From Acidimicrobiaceae bacterium (GTDB taxonomy: Bacteria; Actinomycetota; Acidimicrobiia; Acidimicrobiales; Ilumatobacteraceae): a DNA stretch of 64,000 nt. Below, in pieces: positions 17,957 to 26,615 of the stretch. The stretch is taken from the NCBI GenBank assembly GCA_024641005.1, contig JAHEDX010000008.1, forward strand, positions 11,881 through 75,880. The letters are read 5' to 3'. The stretch's first letter is position 1. The number at the start of each line of letters is the position of its first letter. The position numbers were made by a program, and so were the translations under genes. The notes under the pieces were generated by a model that saw only the letters and a program-made list of their open reading frames with translations, was not told where the DNA came from and ran no database searches.

Positions 17957-19615
17957 TCAGTCGATGCCCAGCGCGTCTCGAGCGGTTCGTACCGCCCACT
18001 TGTAGTCGGACTTGCCGTTGGGGCTGCGGAACAGGGTGTCGACCCGCACGATGTGCTTGGGCAGCTTGTAGCCCGACAGTCGGCCGCGCAGCGCTCCGAT
18101 CAGCTCGTCGTCGGTCACTTCGATACCGTCCGCGAGTTCGATGACAGCGGTGACCGCCGACCCCCACTTCGGGTCGGGAACCCCGACCACGTTCACGTCG
18201 ACGACGGCGTCGAGCAGCTTGAGCTGCTCCTCGATCTCTTCCGGGAAGACCTTCTCGCCACCGGTGTTGATCGACACGGACCCACGCCCCAGCAGCGTGA
18301 TCGTGCCGTCAGCGGCGACGGTTGCCCAGTCGCCGGGGATCGACCACCGACGTCCCTCGATCTCTCGGAACGTCTCGGCCGATTTCACCGGGTCGCCGTA
18401 GTAGCCGAGGGGGATCGGTCCGCCGACGGCAAGTTGACCCTGCTCGTCGGAGCCAGGTTCCACGCGGCGGCCATCCGGGGTGAACACCGCTGCGTCCGGC
18501 CCGAGCACGAACGTCGCGGTCGTGGTGTCGCCTCCGGTACCCATCGACTCTTTGCCGGCGAAGCCGACACCCTCGCTCGAACCGAGCGAGTCGAAGCACG
18601 ACAACCCCGAACCTCCGGCCTGGGCGTGACCGAGCAGGCGTTCTTTCACGGGTTGACTCCACATCACACCCGATGACGTGACCACCCGAACCGAGGTGAG
18701 ATCGACGGGATCCCCTGCGGCGGCGCGTTCGTCGAGCGCGTCGACCATCGGCAGACAGAACACATCCCCGACGATCGAGATACTGGTGCAGCGCTGCTCT
18801 TCGACGGTTCGCCACAGCTCATGGGCGTCGAGTCGTCGGCTGGGGGTGGTGACGACGGCACCACCGGCGAACAACGCGCTCAACGCCCCGATACCAGCGG
18901 TGCCATGCATCAGCGGCGACGCCGCCAGCTGGCGCGGCGTCAGGCCCGTCGCGTCGATCGCGTCGACCATCGCCGGGATCTCGGCGAGCGAGGTCGGCGG
19001 CGCAACACCGATACCGGCGAGGAGCCGTTGAGTGATCGCAATGACGTTCTCGTGCGGCCACATCACGCCTTTCGGGTTGCCCGTGGTGCCACCGGTGTAG
19101 AGGATCCACAGGTCGTCACCGCGTCGCTCGACGCGGGCCGCCGGCTCGCAACCGGCGATCAACGCCTCGAAGTCGACGGCCCACTCCGGAACGACGTCTC
19201 CTCCGACCTGGATCCACAGCCGCACCCCACCGAGGCCGGGACGCACATGGTCGAACCGCTCGGCCAAGGATGCGTCGAAGAAGACGGCCTTGGCATCGCT
19301 GTTGTCGATGAGGTACTCGAGCTCGGCCTCGACATAGCGGTAGTTCACGTTGCACGGAGCGGCGCGCACCTTGAACGCAGCGAACTCGGCCTCCATGTAC
19401 TCGTTGCCGTTGTAGAGCGCGCACGCCACATTGTCTCCGGCGCCGATGCCGACACCGGCCAGCGCCCCCGCCAGAAAGCCGGCGCGCTGTTCGAACTGGG
19501 CCCACGTGCGTGACACCCCATCGCAGTGAAGTGCCAGGGCTTCACCGCGATGGTCGGCGACCGCCTCCCACGCCGAGGCGAGGTTCATCGCTGTCATGTC
19601 GGTCCCGCTGGCCAT
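17957..19615 (-). CDS. Acyl-CoA synthetase (AMP-forming), FadD type
   Basis: 552 residues with the adenylate-forming signatures: P-loop Y-T-G-G-T-T-G-N-P-K-G, the S-L-G-S-S-E-G region, G-D-W, the hinge G-R-G-S-V-S-I-N-T-G-G-E-K-V and the catalytic lysine in S-P-N-G-K-S-D-Y-K. It should activate a fatty or aromatic carboxylic acid to its CoA thioester in the cytoplasm. TACGAT lies 9 nt upstream of the ATG on the minus strand. The LLM gene is 36 bp upstream and the hydrolase 70 bp downstream. Confidence 0.9.
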   Translation of the reverse strand: MASGTDMTAMNLASAWEAVADHRGEALALHCDGVSRTWAQFEQRAGFLAGALAGVGIGAGDNVACALYNGNEYMEAEFAAFKVRAAPCNVNYRYVEAELEYLIDNSDAKAVFFDASLAERFDHVRPGLGGVRLWIQVGGDVVPEWAVDFEALIAGCEPAARVERRGDDLWILYTGGTTGNPKGVMWPHENVIAITQRLLAGIGVAPPTSLAEIPAMVDAIDATGLTPRQLAASPLMHGTAGIGALSALFAGGAVVTTPSRRLDAHELWRTVEEQRCTSISIVGDVFCLPMVDALDERAAAGDPVDLTSVRVVTSSGVMWSQPVKERLLGHAQAGGSGLSCFDSLGSSEGVGFAGKESMGTGGDTTTATFVLGPDAAVFTPDGRRVEPGSDEQGQLAVGGPIPLGYYGDPVKSAETFREIEGRRWSIPGDWATVAADGTITLLGRGSVSINTGGEKVFPEEIEEQLKLLDAVVDVNVVGVPDPKWGSAVTAVIELADGIEVTDDELIGALRGRLSGYKLPKHIVRVDTLFRSPNGKSDYKWAVRTARDALGID

Positions 19616-19651
19616 ACGGTGCCGATCGTAGGGTGCGCGCTGATCGGTGGG

Positions 19652-20557
19652 TCACGCAAAGGCGGCGAAGATCTCTGCGAAGGCCTCCGCTTGACCGCCA
19701 GAGGTCGACGAGGGGACGACGATGGGTGTGGTGACACCGACGTCGAACCACGCCTCGATGCCCTCTCTCACGCGACCGGCCGGTCCCGAGAGCGTGCAGT
19801 CGTCGAGCCAGCGGTCGCTCATCGCTGCCTGCACCGCGTCGGAGTCGCGCGCCTCGAGGCCGGCGATCACAGCGGTCATCTCGGCTTCGTATCCGGCTTC
19901 GATCCAGTAGTTGCGATAGTTCGGCAACGCCACGTATCGCTGCAGGGTCGTGCGGTTTCTCGCACGTGCCGCATCGATGTCGTCGTCGATCACCGTGGGG
20001 ATCATGTTGCCGATCCAGAAGTCGTCGCGACGCTGGTCGGGGACGAGGGCGAGCGAGTGCGTCATGCGGCTCCGCGAGGCGTTGGCCCACACCGCGCCGG
20101 AAGAGATCTCGACCGCTAGGTCGACCATCTTGTCGCGCAGCGTGGCCAGCACCAGGGGCGGCGATCCGCCCATGTTCTCCGCCGCGGCACGCATCGTTGC
20201 GACGTACTCACGCATGTCGCTGAGCGGCTTGCCGGTCTCGACGCCGAGTCGTCTGACCACCGGGCCGTGTGTCACCCCGACGCCGAGCCGGAAACGTCCC
20301 TGAGCGATTTCGTGCACATAGCTCGCCGACGTGGCGAGTGCCGCAGGATGCTGCAGATAGATCGGCTGGATCGACGTGCCGAACTCGATCCGGCTCGTCG
20401 TGTGGGCGATCGACAGGCACAAGCCCATCGCATCACCCAAGCTGGGACAGTAGATCCCGGAGAATCCACGTCGCTCGATCTCGGTGGCGAGCTCGACCAT
20501 CTGGGCGCGCCGGCCGGGCACGGCGGTGAGCGACAAGGCAGGCATACGGTCAGTCAT
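19652..20557 (-). CDS. LLM class F420-dependent oxidoreductase
   Basis: 301 residues of the luciferase-like TIM barrel: R-R-G-F-S-G-I-Y-C-P-S, T-S-R-I-E-F-G-T-S-I-Q, and G-R-F-R-L-G-V-G-V-T-H-G. The size and the G-V-G-V-x-H-G-P motif fit the short F420-dependent branch common in mycobacteria. TAGGTT on the minus strand (20564-20569) ends 6 nt before the ATG, so it is probably leaderless. It heads a run with the acyl-CoA synthetase and diverges from the acyl-CoA dehydrogenase 141 bp away. Confidence 0.85.
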   Translation of the reverse strand: MTDRMPALSLTAVPGRRAQMVELATEIERRGFSGIYCPSLGDAMGLCLSIAHTTSRIEFGTSIQPIYLQHPAALATSASYVHEIAQGRFRLGVGVTHGPVVRRLGVETGKPLSDMREYVATMRAAAENMGGSPPLVLATLRDKMVDLAVEISSGAVWANASRSRMTHSLALVPDQRRDDFWIGNMIPTVIDDDIDAARARNRTTLQRYVALPNYRNYWIEAGYEAEMTAVIAGLEARDSDAVQAAMSDRWLDDCTLSGPAGRVREGIEAWFDVGVTTPIVVPSSTSGGQAEAFAEIFAAFA

Positions 20558-20697
20558 CCCTGGAACCTACGCGCCGGGCGCGCACAGGCGTACTGCGGAG
20601 CGAATCGGCCCGTCGACGCGCCGGGTGGCGCCGCTGCGGCGAGGGCTGTGATTTCCGTCTAGAACTGCCCTGGTGAACACGAAGACGTCGCAGGGTC

Positions 20698-21939
20698 ATG
20701 TCTGAGGTCGACGAGCAACTCGTCGTCGAGCAGGTGCTCGACTGGTTCCATGGTGCCTGGGACCCGGACCTGTCGCTGCTCGAGTGGCGTGAGCGTCTGG
20801 TCGACTCAGGCTGGGCGGTGCCGTCATGGTCGTCCGATTGGTTCGGCCGGGGTCTGCCGGCATGGACTGATCGCGTCGCCCACGGCGCGATTCGCGCCGT
20901 TGGGGGAGTAGCGGTGCCGCTCGGTGGCGGCATGATGCTGGCCGCTCCGACGATGTACGAGCACGCTTCCGACGACGTGAAGGCGCGTCTGATGCACCGG
21001 ACGTTGACCGGTGAGCTCACGTGGTGCCAGCTGTTCAGCGAGCCCGGTGCCGGTTCCGATCTCGCTGGGCTCAAGGCGACCGCCGTCCTCGATGGTGATG
21101 TGTGGGTCGTGAACGGGCAAAAGGTGTGGAATACCAGCGCAGATCACGCCGATATGGGAATCCTGGTCGCCCGGACCGATTGGGACGTGCCCAAGCACGC
21201 CGGCATCACCTATTTCGCGATCGACATGCACCAGCCGGGCGTCGAAGCCCGGCCGATCCGGCAGATGAACGAGTATCAGTCGTTCAACGAGGTGTTCCTG
21301 ACCGACGCCCGCATCCCTCACTCCGACGTGATCGGCGAGGTCGGTGGTGGATGGCGGGTGGCGCGAGCCACGTTGGCCCACGAGCGGGCGTTCTCGGTGC
21401 AGCGCTCGCTTGCGCTCGCACCCGACGCCTCCGGTCGAGTGATCGACGAAGCGCGGGCCGAGGCGGCCGAGTATCTGAAGACCTATGAGTGGTATCCACA
21501 GCGGGCAGGCCGTGCCGACCTCGTCGCCGGCCGCGCTGAGGCCGCCGGTCGGGCTGACGACGCGATCGTACGACAGCAGATGATGCGACTGCACAGCTTC
21601 CAGCGCGCCTCCCAGTGGACGGCCGACCGGGCCAAGGCCGCGCGTGAACCCGGGCGACCTCCGGGCTCCGAGGGGTCGATCGGCAAGCTCGCGCTGTCGG
21701 AGGTCGCTCGCCGATCCCATGCCGTCCATACAGCGATCGCCGGTGCCCAGGCGATGCTTCGAGATGGCGACGACCCGCTCGACGGCGTGGTCTCGGAGGT
21801 ACTGCTGTCGACGCCCGCACAGTCGATCGCCGGCGGTACCGACGAGATCCAGAAGAACATCCTGGGCGAGAACATGCTCGGTCTCAAGAAAGAACCATCG
21901 GTCGACACCCGCATCCCGTTCAAGGACGTCGGTCAATGA
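20698..21939 (+). CDS. Acyl-CoA dehydrogenase
   Basis: 413 residues with the FAD-dependent fold: W-C-Q-L-F-S-E-P-G-A-G-S-D-L-A-G (the first acyl-CoA dehydrogenase signature), G-Q-K-V-W-N-T-S, and the C-terminal Q-S-I-A-G-G-T-D-E-I-Q-K-N-I-L-G (the second signature, CoA/FAD contact). The N-terminus is short and begins with an acidic helix, as in FadE members acting on bulky or branched CoA esters. It introduces an alpha-beta double bond. Divergent from the LLM/FadD run, so perhaps the same pathway. Confidence 0.92.
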   Translation: MSEVDEQLVVEQVLDWFHGAWDPDLSLLEWRERLVDSGWAVPSWSSDWFGRGLPAWTDRVAHGAIRAVGGVAVPLGGGMMLAAPTMYEHASDDVKARLMHRTLTGELTWCQLFSEPGAGSDLAGLKATAVLDGDVWVVNGQKVWNTSADHADMGILVARTDWDVPKHAGITYFAIDMHQPGVEARPIRQMNEYQSFNEVFLTDARIPHSDVIGEVGGGWRVARATLAHERAFSVQRSLALAPDASGRVIDEARAEAAEYLKTYEWYPQRAGRADLVAGRAEAAGRADDAIVRQQMMRLHSFQRASQWTADRAKAAREPGRPPGSEGSIGKLALSEVARRSHAVHTAIAGAQAMLRDGDDPLDGVVSEVLLSTPAQSIAGGTDEIQKNILGENMLGLKKEPSVDTRIPFKDVGQ

Positions 21940-22014
21940 CGTCTCGCGTGTGGCTCCACCGAGTGCACGGCAGCCGGTCGATCGCGGTGCAATATCGAAT
22001 CCCGACCAACTTAG

Positions 22015-22060
22015 TTGACTTTCGTTCGCCGATTTGGTGGAATGTTGACTACTTCAGTCA
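22015..22060 (+). promoter_or_regulatory. Promoter with repeated TTGACT and a palindrome
   Basis: TTGACT (22015-22020), 17 bp, then TGGAAT (22038-22043) gives a plausible promoter in an unusually AT-rich stretch. TTGACT recurs exactly 30 bp later (22045), and TGACT-ACTTC-AGTCA (22046-22060) is an inverted repeat placed where a regulator would sit at or just after the start site. It controls the OsmC gene. Confidence 0.5.
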
Positions 22061-22124
22061 TATTTAGACGTTCTGCCCGAGCAGTACGTCGACATTCACT
22101 CCCCGAACGAAGGAATCAACACCA

Positions 22125-22682
22125 GTGACCACCACCGTGACCACCACCGTGACCCGCGACGCCACCCCCGACGTGACCGTTGCCCTGAACGACGTCGACC
22201 TCGAGGCGGTTGGCACGCTTGCCTCCGCGATCATCGACGACCCGGCCAGAGGCGCAACCAACTGGAACGCCTCGGTTCGATGGGCCGGCGGCTTTCGATC
22301 TCATGCCACCATCCGGGAGTTCGAGCCGATCCAGTCGGACGAGCCTCACGGGCTCGGTGGCACGGATGTCGCTCCGAACCCCGTCGAACAACTGCTTGCC
22401 GCACTCGGCAACTGCTTGGTGGTCGGCTATGCGGCCAACGCCAGCGCTCGTGGGATCGAGCTGAGAGATCTGCGTATCGAACTCGGCGGCGATCTCGATC
22501 TGCACACCTTCCTGGGGCTCCGTCAGGGCAACGCCGGCTTCGAAAGCATCACGGCCACCGTCCAGATCGACAGCGACGCCACCGCGGAGGAGCTCGCGGA
22601 GTTGCATGCCAAGGTGACGACGACTTCGCCCGTCGGGCACACCCTGGCGCGGGCCGTCCCCGTCACCATCGAACTCGCCTGA
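22125..22682 (+). CDS. OsmC family protein, single-cysteine variant
   Basis: 185 residues. N-x-V-E88-Q-L-L-A-A-L-G-N-C97 is the peroxidatic cysteine region of OsmC/Ohr. The second conserved cysteine, normally in a C-P-V motif, is replaced by S168 (T-T-S168-P-V-G-H). The first 45 residues, rich in Thr/Val, precede the domain. GTG 22125 follows AAGGAA at 9-10 nt. OsmC/Ohr proteins reduce organic hydroperoxides through two cysteines; this one would need an external thiol or has another role. Confidence 0.85.
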   Translation: MTTTVTTTVTRDATPDVTVALNDVDLEAVGTLASAIIDDPARGATNWNASVRWAGGFRSHATIREFEPIQSDEPHGLGGTDVAPNPVEQLLAALGNCLVVGYAANASARGIELRDLRIELGGDLDLHTFLGLRQGNAGFESITATVQIDSDATAEELAELHAKVTTTSPVGHTLARAVPVTIELA

Positions 22683-22770
22683 TTCGACGAACGTCGTCGG
22701 TGACCGGGTCGTCAGAACGGCGTTCGAGAGGTCGATGCACCGGGGCGATTCTCGTTCGAGTCCGTCCGCC

Positions 22771-22978
22771 GAGACTGGTAGCCGCCCAGCTGGTAGGATG
22801 GAACCTCTCGGGCGAGTCGCCTCGTTTGGGCAGGACGGCCACCGCGCAGTCGCCCCGTGCAGGCTCGACGCCTTGACCTGAGCCCGATCGCATCGCGCAG
22901 TCGACTGGCCCGCACCAGAGAGTTCGCGATCGACGCGGGTCCACCGTCGCCCATCCGAAACAGTGAGAAAGAGTCATC
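22771..22978 (+). promoter_or_regulatory. Putative promoter and long 5' leader
   Basis: TAGGAT at 22794-22799 with GAGACT 17 bp upstream could be a promoter, which would leave about 172 nt of untranslated leader before the next gene. The leader is GC-rich and I do not recognise a known riboswitch. The 296 bp between the two genes hold no convincing reading frame. Confidence 0.35.
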
Positions 22979-23254
22979 ATGGCCAAACGCAAGCTTCCCG
23001 TCTCCCGTTGGCACAACGGAACGACCCCGGTCGAGGACCTGGCGCCGAACGAGCAGCTGGCCCATCAGATCGTCACCGAGTTCGGTGATCTCACTCCGTC
23101 GGTCGTGCGGATCATGGACGCTGAGCTCAGCGAAGACGACCGCAACGTGGCGTTGAACGCCTTCCGTGACTCGCTCGGCACGATCGGCGACCCGAACCGC
23201 GACCCGCGTGTCGCGATCAGCAACGCCGTCGGCGCCGGCGTCTCGTCGGACTGA
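22979..23254 (+). CDS. Small conserved-looking acidic protein, unknown function
   Basis: 91 residues, beginning M-A-K-R-K-L-P-V-S-R-W and mostly helical, with a D-P-N-R-D-P-R-V-A-I-S-N-A-V-G segment. There is no signal, membrane segment or metal motif. GAAAGAG lies 5 nt before the ATG. Codon composition matches its neighbours, so I consider it real, but I do not recognise the family. Confidence 0.6.
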   Translation: MAKRKLPVSRWHNGTTPVEDLAPNEQLAHQIVTEFGDLTPSVVRIMDAELSEDDRNVALNAFRDSLGTIGDPNRDPRVAISNAVGAGVSSD

Positions 23255-23262
23255 ACAACAGC

Positions 23263-23286
23263 CCGGGCGGCTCGATCGTCGCCCGG
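23263..23286. terminator. Bidirectional hairpin terminator
   Basis: CCGGGCG (23263-23269) and CGCCCGG (23280-23286) pair across a 10-nt loop in the 49 bp between two convergent genes. No T-tract. Confidence 0.5.
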
Positions 23287-23303
23287 CGTCGACGTACCGA
23301 GGC

Positions 23304-24083
23304 TCAGCTACGTCGCACGAAGACAGGTTCGTCGGCGCTCGAGCGGGCGGGATCGTAGCAATACCCAGAACCGTCGAAATCCAGCAGCGCCTTGGGTGAC
23401 TTGACGCGCTCGCGGATGATCCAGCCTGCCATCGCCCCACGCGCCCGCTTCGCGAAGAAGCTCACCACTTTGTAGTCGTCGTCGCCCTTGGCGTCGACGA
23501 ACTTGGGCGTGATGATCCGCCCATCGAACCGGTCGGGCTGTACCGCCCCGAAGTACTCGTTGGATGCAAGGTTGACCAGCGCCCTGGCGCCGGGGCTGGC
23601 GTCGAGGTCGGCGTTCAACGCATCGGTCACACGGTCGCCCCAGAACGAGTAGAGGTCGCGTCCGCCGGGGTGCTCGACCCTCGAACCCATCTCGAGTCGG
23701 TAGGGCTGGATGAGATCGAGCGGTCGCAGCACACCGTGCAGGCCCGACAGGATCCGCAGCACCTTCTGAGCATGGGTGTAGTCGCGTTCGGTGAAGGTGG
23801 CGGCGGCATCCAACCCGATATATGTGTCGCCGTTGAACGCCAACACGGCCGGTCGAGCGTTGGCGGGGGTGAACGGTGGCTCCCAGTCCTGAAATCGTTC
23901 GAAGTTGAGTTCCGCCAAGGTGGGAGAGATCGACATCATCGCTGCCAGATCGTCGGGCGACTTGCCGGCCATGATCGACGCGAGCTCGCGCGAACGGTCG
24001 AGCATGACGGGTTCGCTGTACTTGCGAGTGGGCAGACGCGACTCGAAGTCGAGCGACTTTGCGGGCGACACGACGATCAGCAC
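23304..24083 (-). CDS. yaaA: YaaA family protein (DUF328)
   Basis: 259 residues with the diagnostic start I-V-V-S-P-A-K-S-L-D-F, F-N-G-D-T-Y-I-G-L, the R-I-L-S-G-L-H-G-V-L-R-P-L-D segment and K-F-V-D-A-K-G-D-D-D-Y-K-V-V-S-F-F-A-K-R-A-R-G. In E. coli YaaA lowers intracellular free iron and protects DNA during peroxide stress. The GTG at 24083 lies 7 nt after TAGAAC on the minus strand. OsmC about 0.6 kb away is another stress-type gene, but on the other strand. Confidence 0.95.
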   Translation of the reverse strand: MLIVVSPAKSLDFESRLPTRKYSEPVMLDRSRELASIMAGKSPDDLAAMMSISPTLAELNFERFQDWEPPFTPANARPAVLAFNGDTYIGLDAAATFTERDYTHAQKVLRILSGLHGVLRPLDLIQPYRLEMGSRVEHPGGRDLYSFWGDRVTDALNADLDASPGARALVNLASNEYFGAVQPDRFDGRIITPKFVDAKGDDDYKVVSFFAKRARGAMAGWIIRERVKSPKALLDFDGSGYCYDPARSSADEPVFVRRS

Positions 24084-24137
24084 GCCAACAGTTCTAGCGG
24101 GTGAATGCGGCGGCCGACGCGCCGGCGACCTGAACGC

Positions 24138-25178
24138 TCAGGAGTCGGCGACGGGCTCGGCTGTGACCTCGGCGACGATGTCCACCAGTTGAGCGACCGT
24201 GTCGAGACGTTGCCGGGCGGTGCCCGACAGCTTGGCTTGCAGCGTGCTGATCCCGGCGTCGCGATACAGGCGTACCCGCTCGGTGATCATCTCCGGGGTC
24301 CCCAACAAGTTGGTGTGCAGACCGATCTCGATCGGGACGCGGGCTGCCGCCTCGTCGCGTCGCCCCGCTTGCCAGAGTTCGTAGACGGCTTGCACGTCGT
24401 CGCCGTAACCCTGGTTGGTGAATGCCCGGTTGTAGAAGTTGGTGTCAGCGGTGCCCATCGCGCCGATCGTGAAGGCATAGCCATCCGCATGCCGGCGACC
24501 AGCCTCTTCGACGTCGTCGGTGAACTCGACCGCCACGGGCATGATCAGTTCGAGATCGCTCAGCTTCCGTCCTGCCCGTTCGCACCCCGCACGAATCGAC
24601 GACAGGAACACGTCGGCGTGCTCGGGCATGAAGGCGTTGCCCAGCCATCCGTCGGCGATCTCACCGGTCAGCTCGAGGCTCTTCGGCCCGAGCGCAGCGA
24701 TCACCATCGGAATCGGATCGACGGGCGACGCCATCGACCTGATGCCCCGGCCCGAACCTGGTAGCGGCAGCTGATAGGCGACCCCATCGTGTTCCAAGCG
24801 GTCTCCTCGCGCGATCTGCCGAACGATCTCGATCGTGTCCCGCATCGCCGCGAGCGGCTTGTGGAACGGCACCCCGTGCCATGCCTCCATGACCCGTGGG
24901 CCGCTGGACCCGAGACCCAGCACGAGTCGTCCGCCCGACAGTTCTTGCACCGACATCGCCTGCATCGCCAGCATCGCCGGAGTTCGCGCCCCGACCTGCA
25001 CGATGCCGGTGCACAGGCGAATCGTCGAGGTACGGGCCGCCAGGAAGGCGAGCGGGGTCACTGCGTCGTGACCCCATGCCTCGGCAATCCAGACCGACGT
25101 CGCGCCGATCCGCTCGGCGTCGACGACGAATTCGGCGTCGTCGGGCGACGACACCCCGACCCCGACCCCAACGTGCAT
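24138..25178 (-). CDS. LLM class F420-dependent oxidoreductase
   Basis: 346 residues: S-V-W-I-A-E-A-W-G-H-D, T-S-T-I-R-L-C-T-G-I-V-Q, G-R-L-V-L-G-L-G-S-S-G-P-R-V, and I-A-D-G-W-L-G-N. These match the methylene-H4MPT-reductase-like F420 branch. TAGGTT on the minus strand (25185-25190) ends 6 nt before the ATG (leaderless type). Its direction and 60-bp spacing allow it to be read with the upstream aminotransferases. Substrate unknown. Confidence 0.85.
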   Translation of the reverse strand: MHVGVGVGVSSPDDAEFVVDAERIGATSVWIAEAWGHDAVTPLAFLAARTSTIRLCTGIVQVGARTPAMLAMQAMSVQELSGGRLVLGLGSSGPRVMEAWHGVPFHKPLAAMRDTIEIVRQIARGDRLEHDGVAYQLPLPGSGRGIRSMASPVDPIPMVIAALGPKSLELTGEIADGWLGNAFMPEHADVFLSSIRAGCERAGRKLSDLELIMPVAVEFTDDVEEAGRRHADGYAFTIGAMGTADTNFYNRAFTNQGYGDDVQAVYELWQAGRRDEAAARVPIEIGLHTNLLGTPEMITERVRLYRDAGISTLQAKLSGTARQRLDTVAQLVDIVAEVTAEPVADS

Positions 25179-25238
25179 GCGACGAACCTAGTCGGGCCTC
25201 CGGCCGGGACCGCGCGTCGGTCGTCACCCGGCGGAGCG

Positions 25239-26516
25239 TCAGGAGGCGATCATCCTCAGCGAGTCGGCTACCGCAGAGACCAAGCGATCGCAGTCGTCGT
25301 CGGTGATCGCGGTCGACAGGGCCATGTACCCCCGTGGGGCCAGATAGATGCCACGGTCGACCAATTCGTGGAAGAGCAGTTCCTTCAGTACCGGGTCGGC
25401 AGTCGCCAGGTCGGCAGGCGATGTGACGGGGCCCGTCACGGTATGGATGGTCATCAGCGATCCCATCCCGCTGACGCACAACGGCAGCGGGGACGCCTCG
25501 AACACGGCGGTCAGGCGGGACATGACCGAATCGCCTGTCACGAACAGGGCGTCGAGCACGTCGGCGGTGAGCAACTCGCCGAGCGCAGTGGCGCCGGCGG
25601 CCATCGTGACGACATTGTTGTTGAATGTCCCGCCATGGGTCAGGTCTCCGCCGCGCGCCGGATCGAAGGCCGCCATCACGTCGGCTCTCCCACCGAACGC
25701 GCCGAAGGTCATGCCGCCTGCGAGGTACTTGCCGAGCGTGGTGAGATCCGGCGTGATGCCCAGCCGGGCCTGCACGCCCCCGGCGGCCATCCGTGAGGTC
25801 ATCACCTCGTCGAAGATCAGCAGCGCTCCCACTTCGTCGCAGCGAGCGCGCAGCGCGCTCAGGAACTCGGATGTGGCCGGGATGCATCCGGCGCTGCCCA
25901 TCATCGGCTCGACGAGTACCGCCGCCGTCGCTCGGTCGACGACATGCCCGACGTCATGGAGATCGTTGAAGCGCATCCGGTCGAACTCGAACGGAGCGAG
26001 CAGCGCTTCACCGCCATGGCCGAAGTAGAGCAATCCACCGTGGTAGGCGGCGTCACACACCACGATGCGGTCGCGGCCCGTGTGGTGACGGGCGAGCTGG
26101 ATCGCCATCAGGTTCGCCTCGGTGCCCGAGTTGGTGAAACGCACCTGTTCGATCGACGGGAAGCGATCCACGACCGCTTCGGCAAATCGGACCTCGTCGG
26201 TGTGCACCCCGCCGAAGCTCCAGCCACGGCCGAGCGTTGCGATCACCGCGGCCTCGACGGGTCCAGGGTCGTGTCCGAGCAGCCCCGCCGAGTAGTCGCC
26301 CAGGAAGTCGACGTACTCGTGTCCGTCGACATCGACGATGTGTGAACCGGTCGCCGACGCGATCCGGAACGGGAACGGCGCGAAGTCGAGCACAGATCGG
26401 GTCGATCCACCCGGCATCACGAGCGCGGCTCGTTCGAAGATCTCTCGCGATCTCGGCCGTTTGGAGGTGTACCGCTCCCTGGCTCGATCGAGTGGTGTCG
26501 CGAACCGGTTGCTCAT
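25239..26516 (-). CDS. Class III PLP aminotransferase/aminomutase, glutamate-1-semialdehyde aminomutase-like
   Basis: 425 residues of PLP fold type I. The N-terminal M-P-G-G-S-T-R-S-V resembles HemL and beta-amino acid transaminases; N-S-G-T-E-A-N binds the cofactor phosphate, D-E-V is the pyridine-N contact, and the Schiff-base lysine is in T-L-G-K-Y-L-A-G-G-M-T-F-G-A-F-G-G. It is a paralogue rather than the housekeeping HemL: its neighbours are beta-amino-acid catabolic genes, and no haem gene is adjacent. A beta-amino acid or 2,3-aminomutase-type substrate is possible. Confidence 0.8.
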   Translation of the reverse strand: MSNRFATPLDRARERYTSKRPRSREIFERAALVMPGGSTRSVLDFAPFPFRIASATGSHIVDVDGHEYVDFLGDYSAGLLGHDPGPVEAAVIATLGRGWSFGGVHTDEVRFAEAVVDRFPSIEQVRFTNSGTEANLMAIQLARHHTGRDRIVVCDAAYHGGLLYFGHGGEALLAPFEFDRMRFNDLHDVGHVVDRATAAVLVEPMMGSAGCIPATSEFLSALRARCDEVGALLIFDEVMTSRMAAGGVQARLGITPDLTTLGKYLAGGMTFGAFGGRADVMAAFDPARGGDLTHGGTFNNNVVTMAAGATALGELLTADVLDALFVTGDSVMSRLTAVFEASPLPLCVSGMGSLMTIHTVTGPVTSPADLATADPVLKELLFHELVDRGIYLAPRGYMALSTAITDDDCDRLVSAVADSLRMIAS

Positions 26517-26615
26517 GGGCCCATGTTCGCGCTGCGCATCGACCCCGCAGCACCTGGGCGGCAGGTTGGTCGTCAGGGTGTGGAGTCGGGTGCGCCGTCA
26601 GGGTGCAACGTGTGC

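Noticed and set aside
25239-26516. Housekeeping HemL (glutamate-1-semialdehyde aminomutase)
   Set aside because: The fold fits, but the context is beta-amino acid catabolism with no haem gene nearby, so I left the symbol blank.
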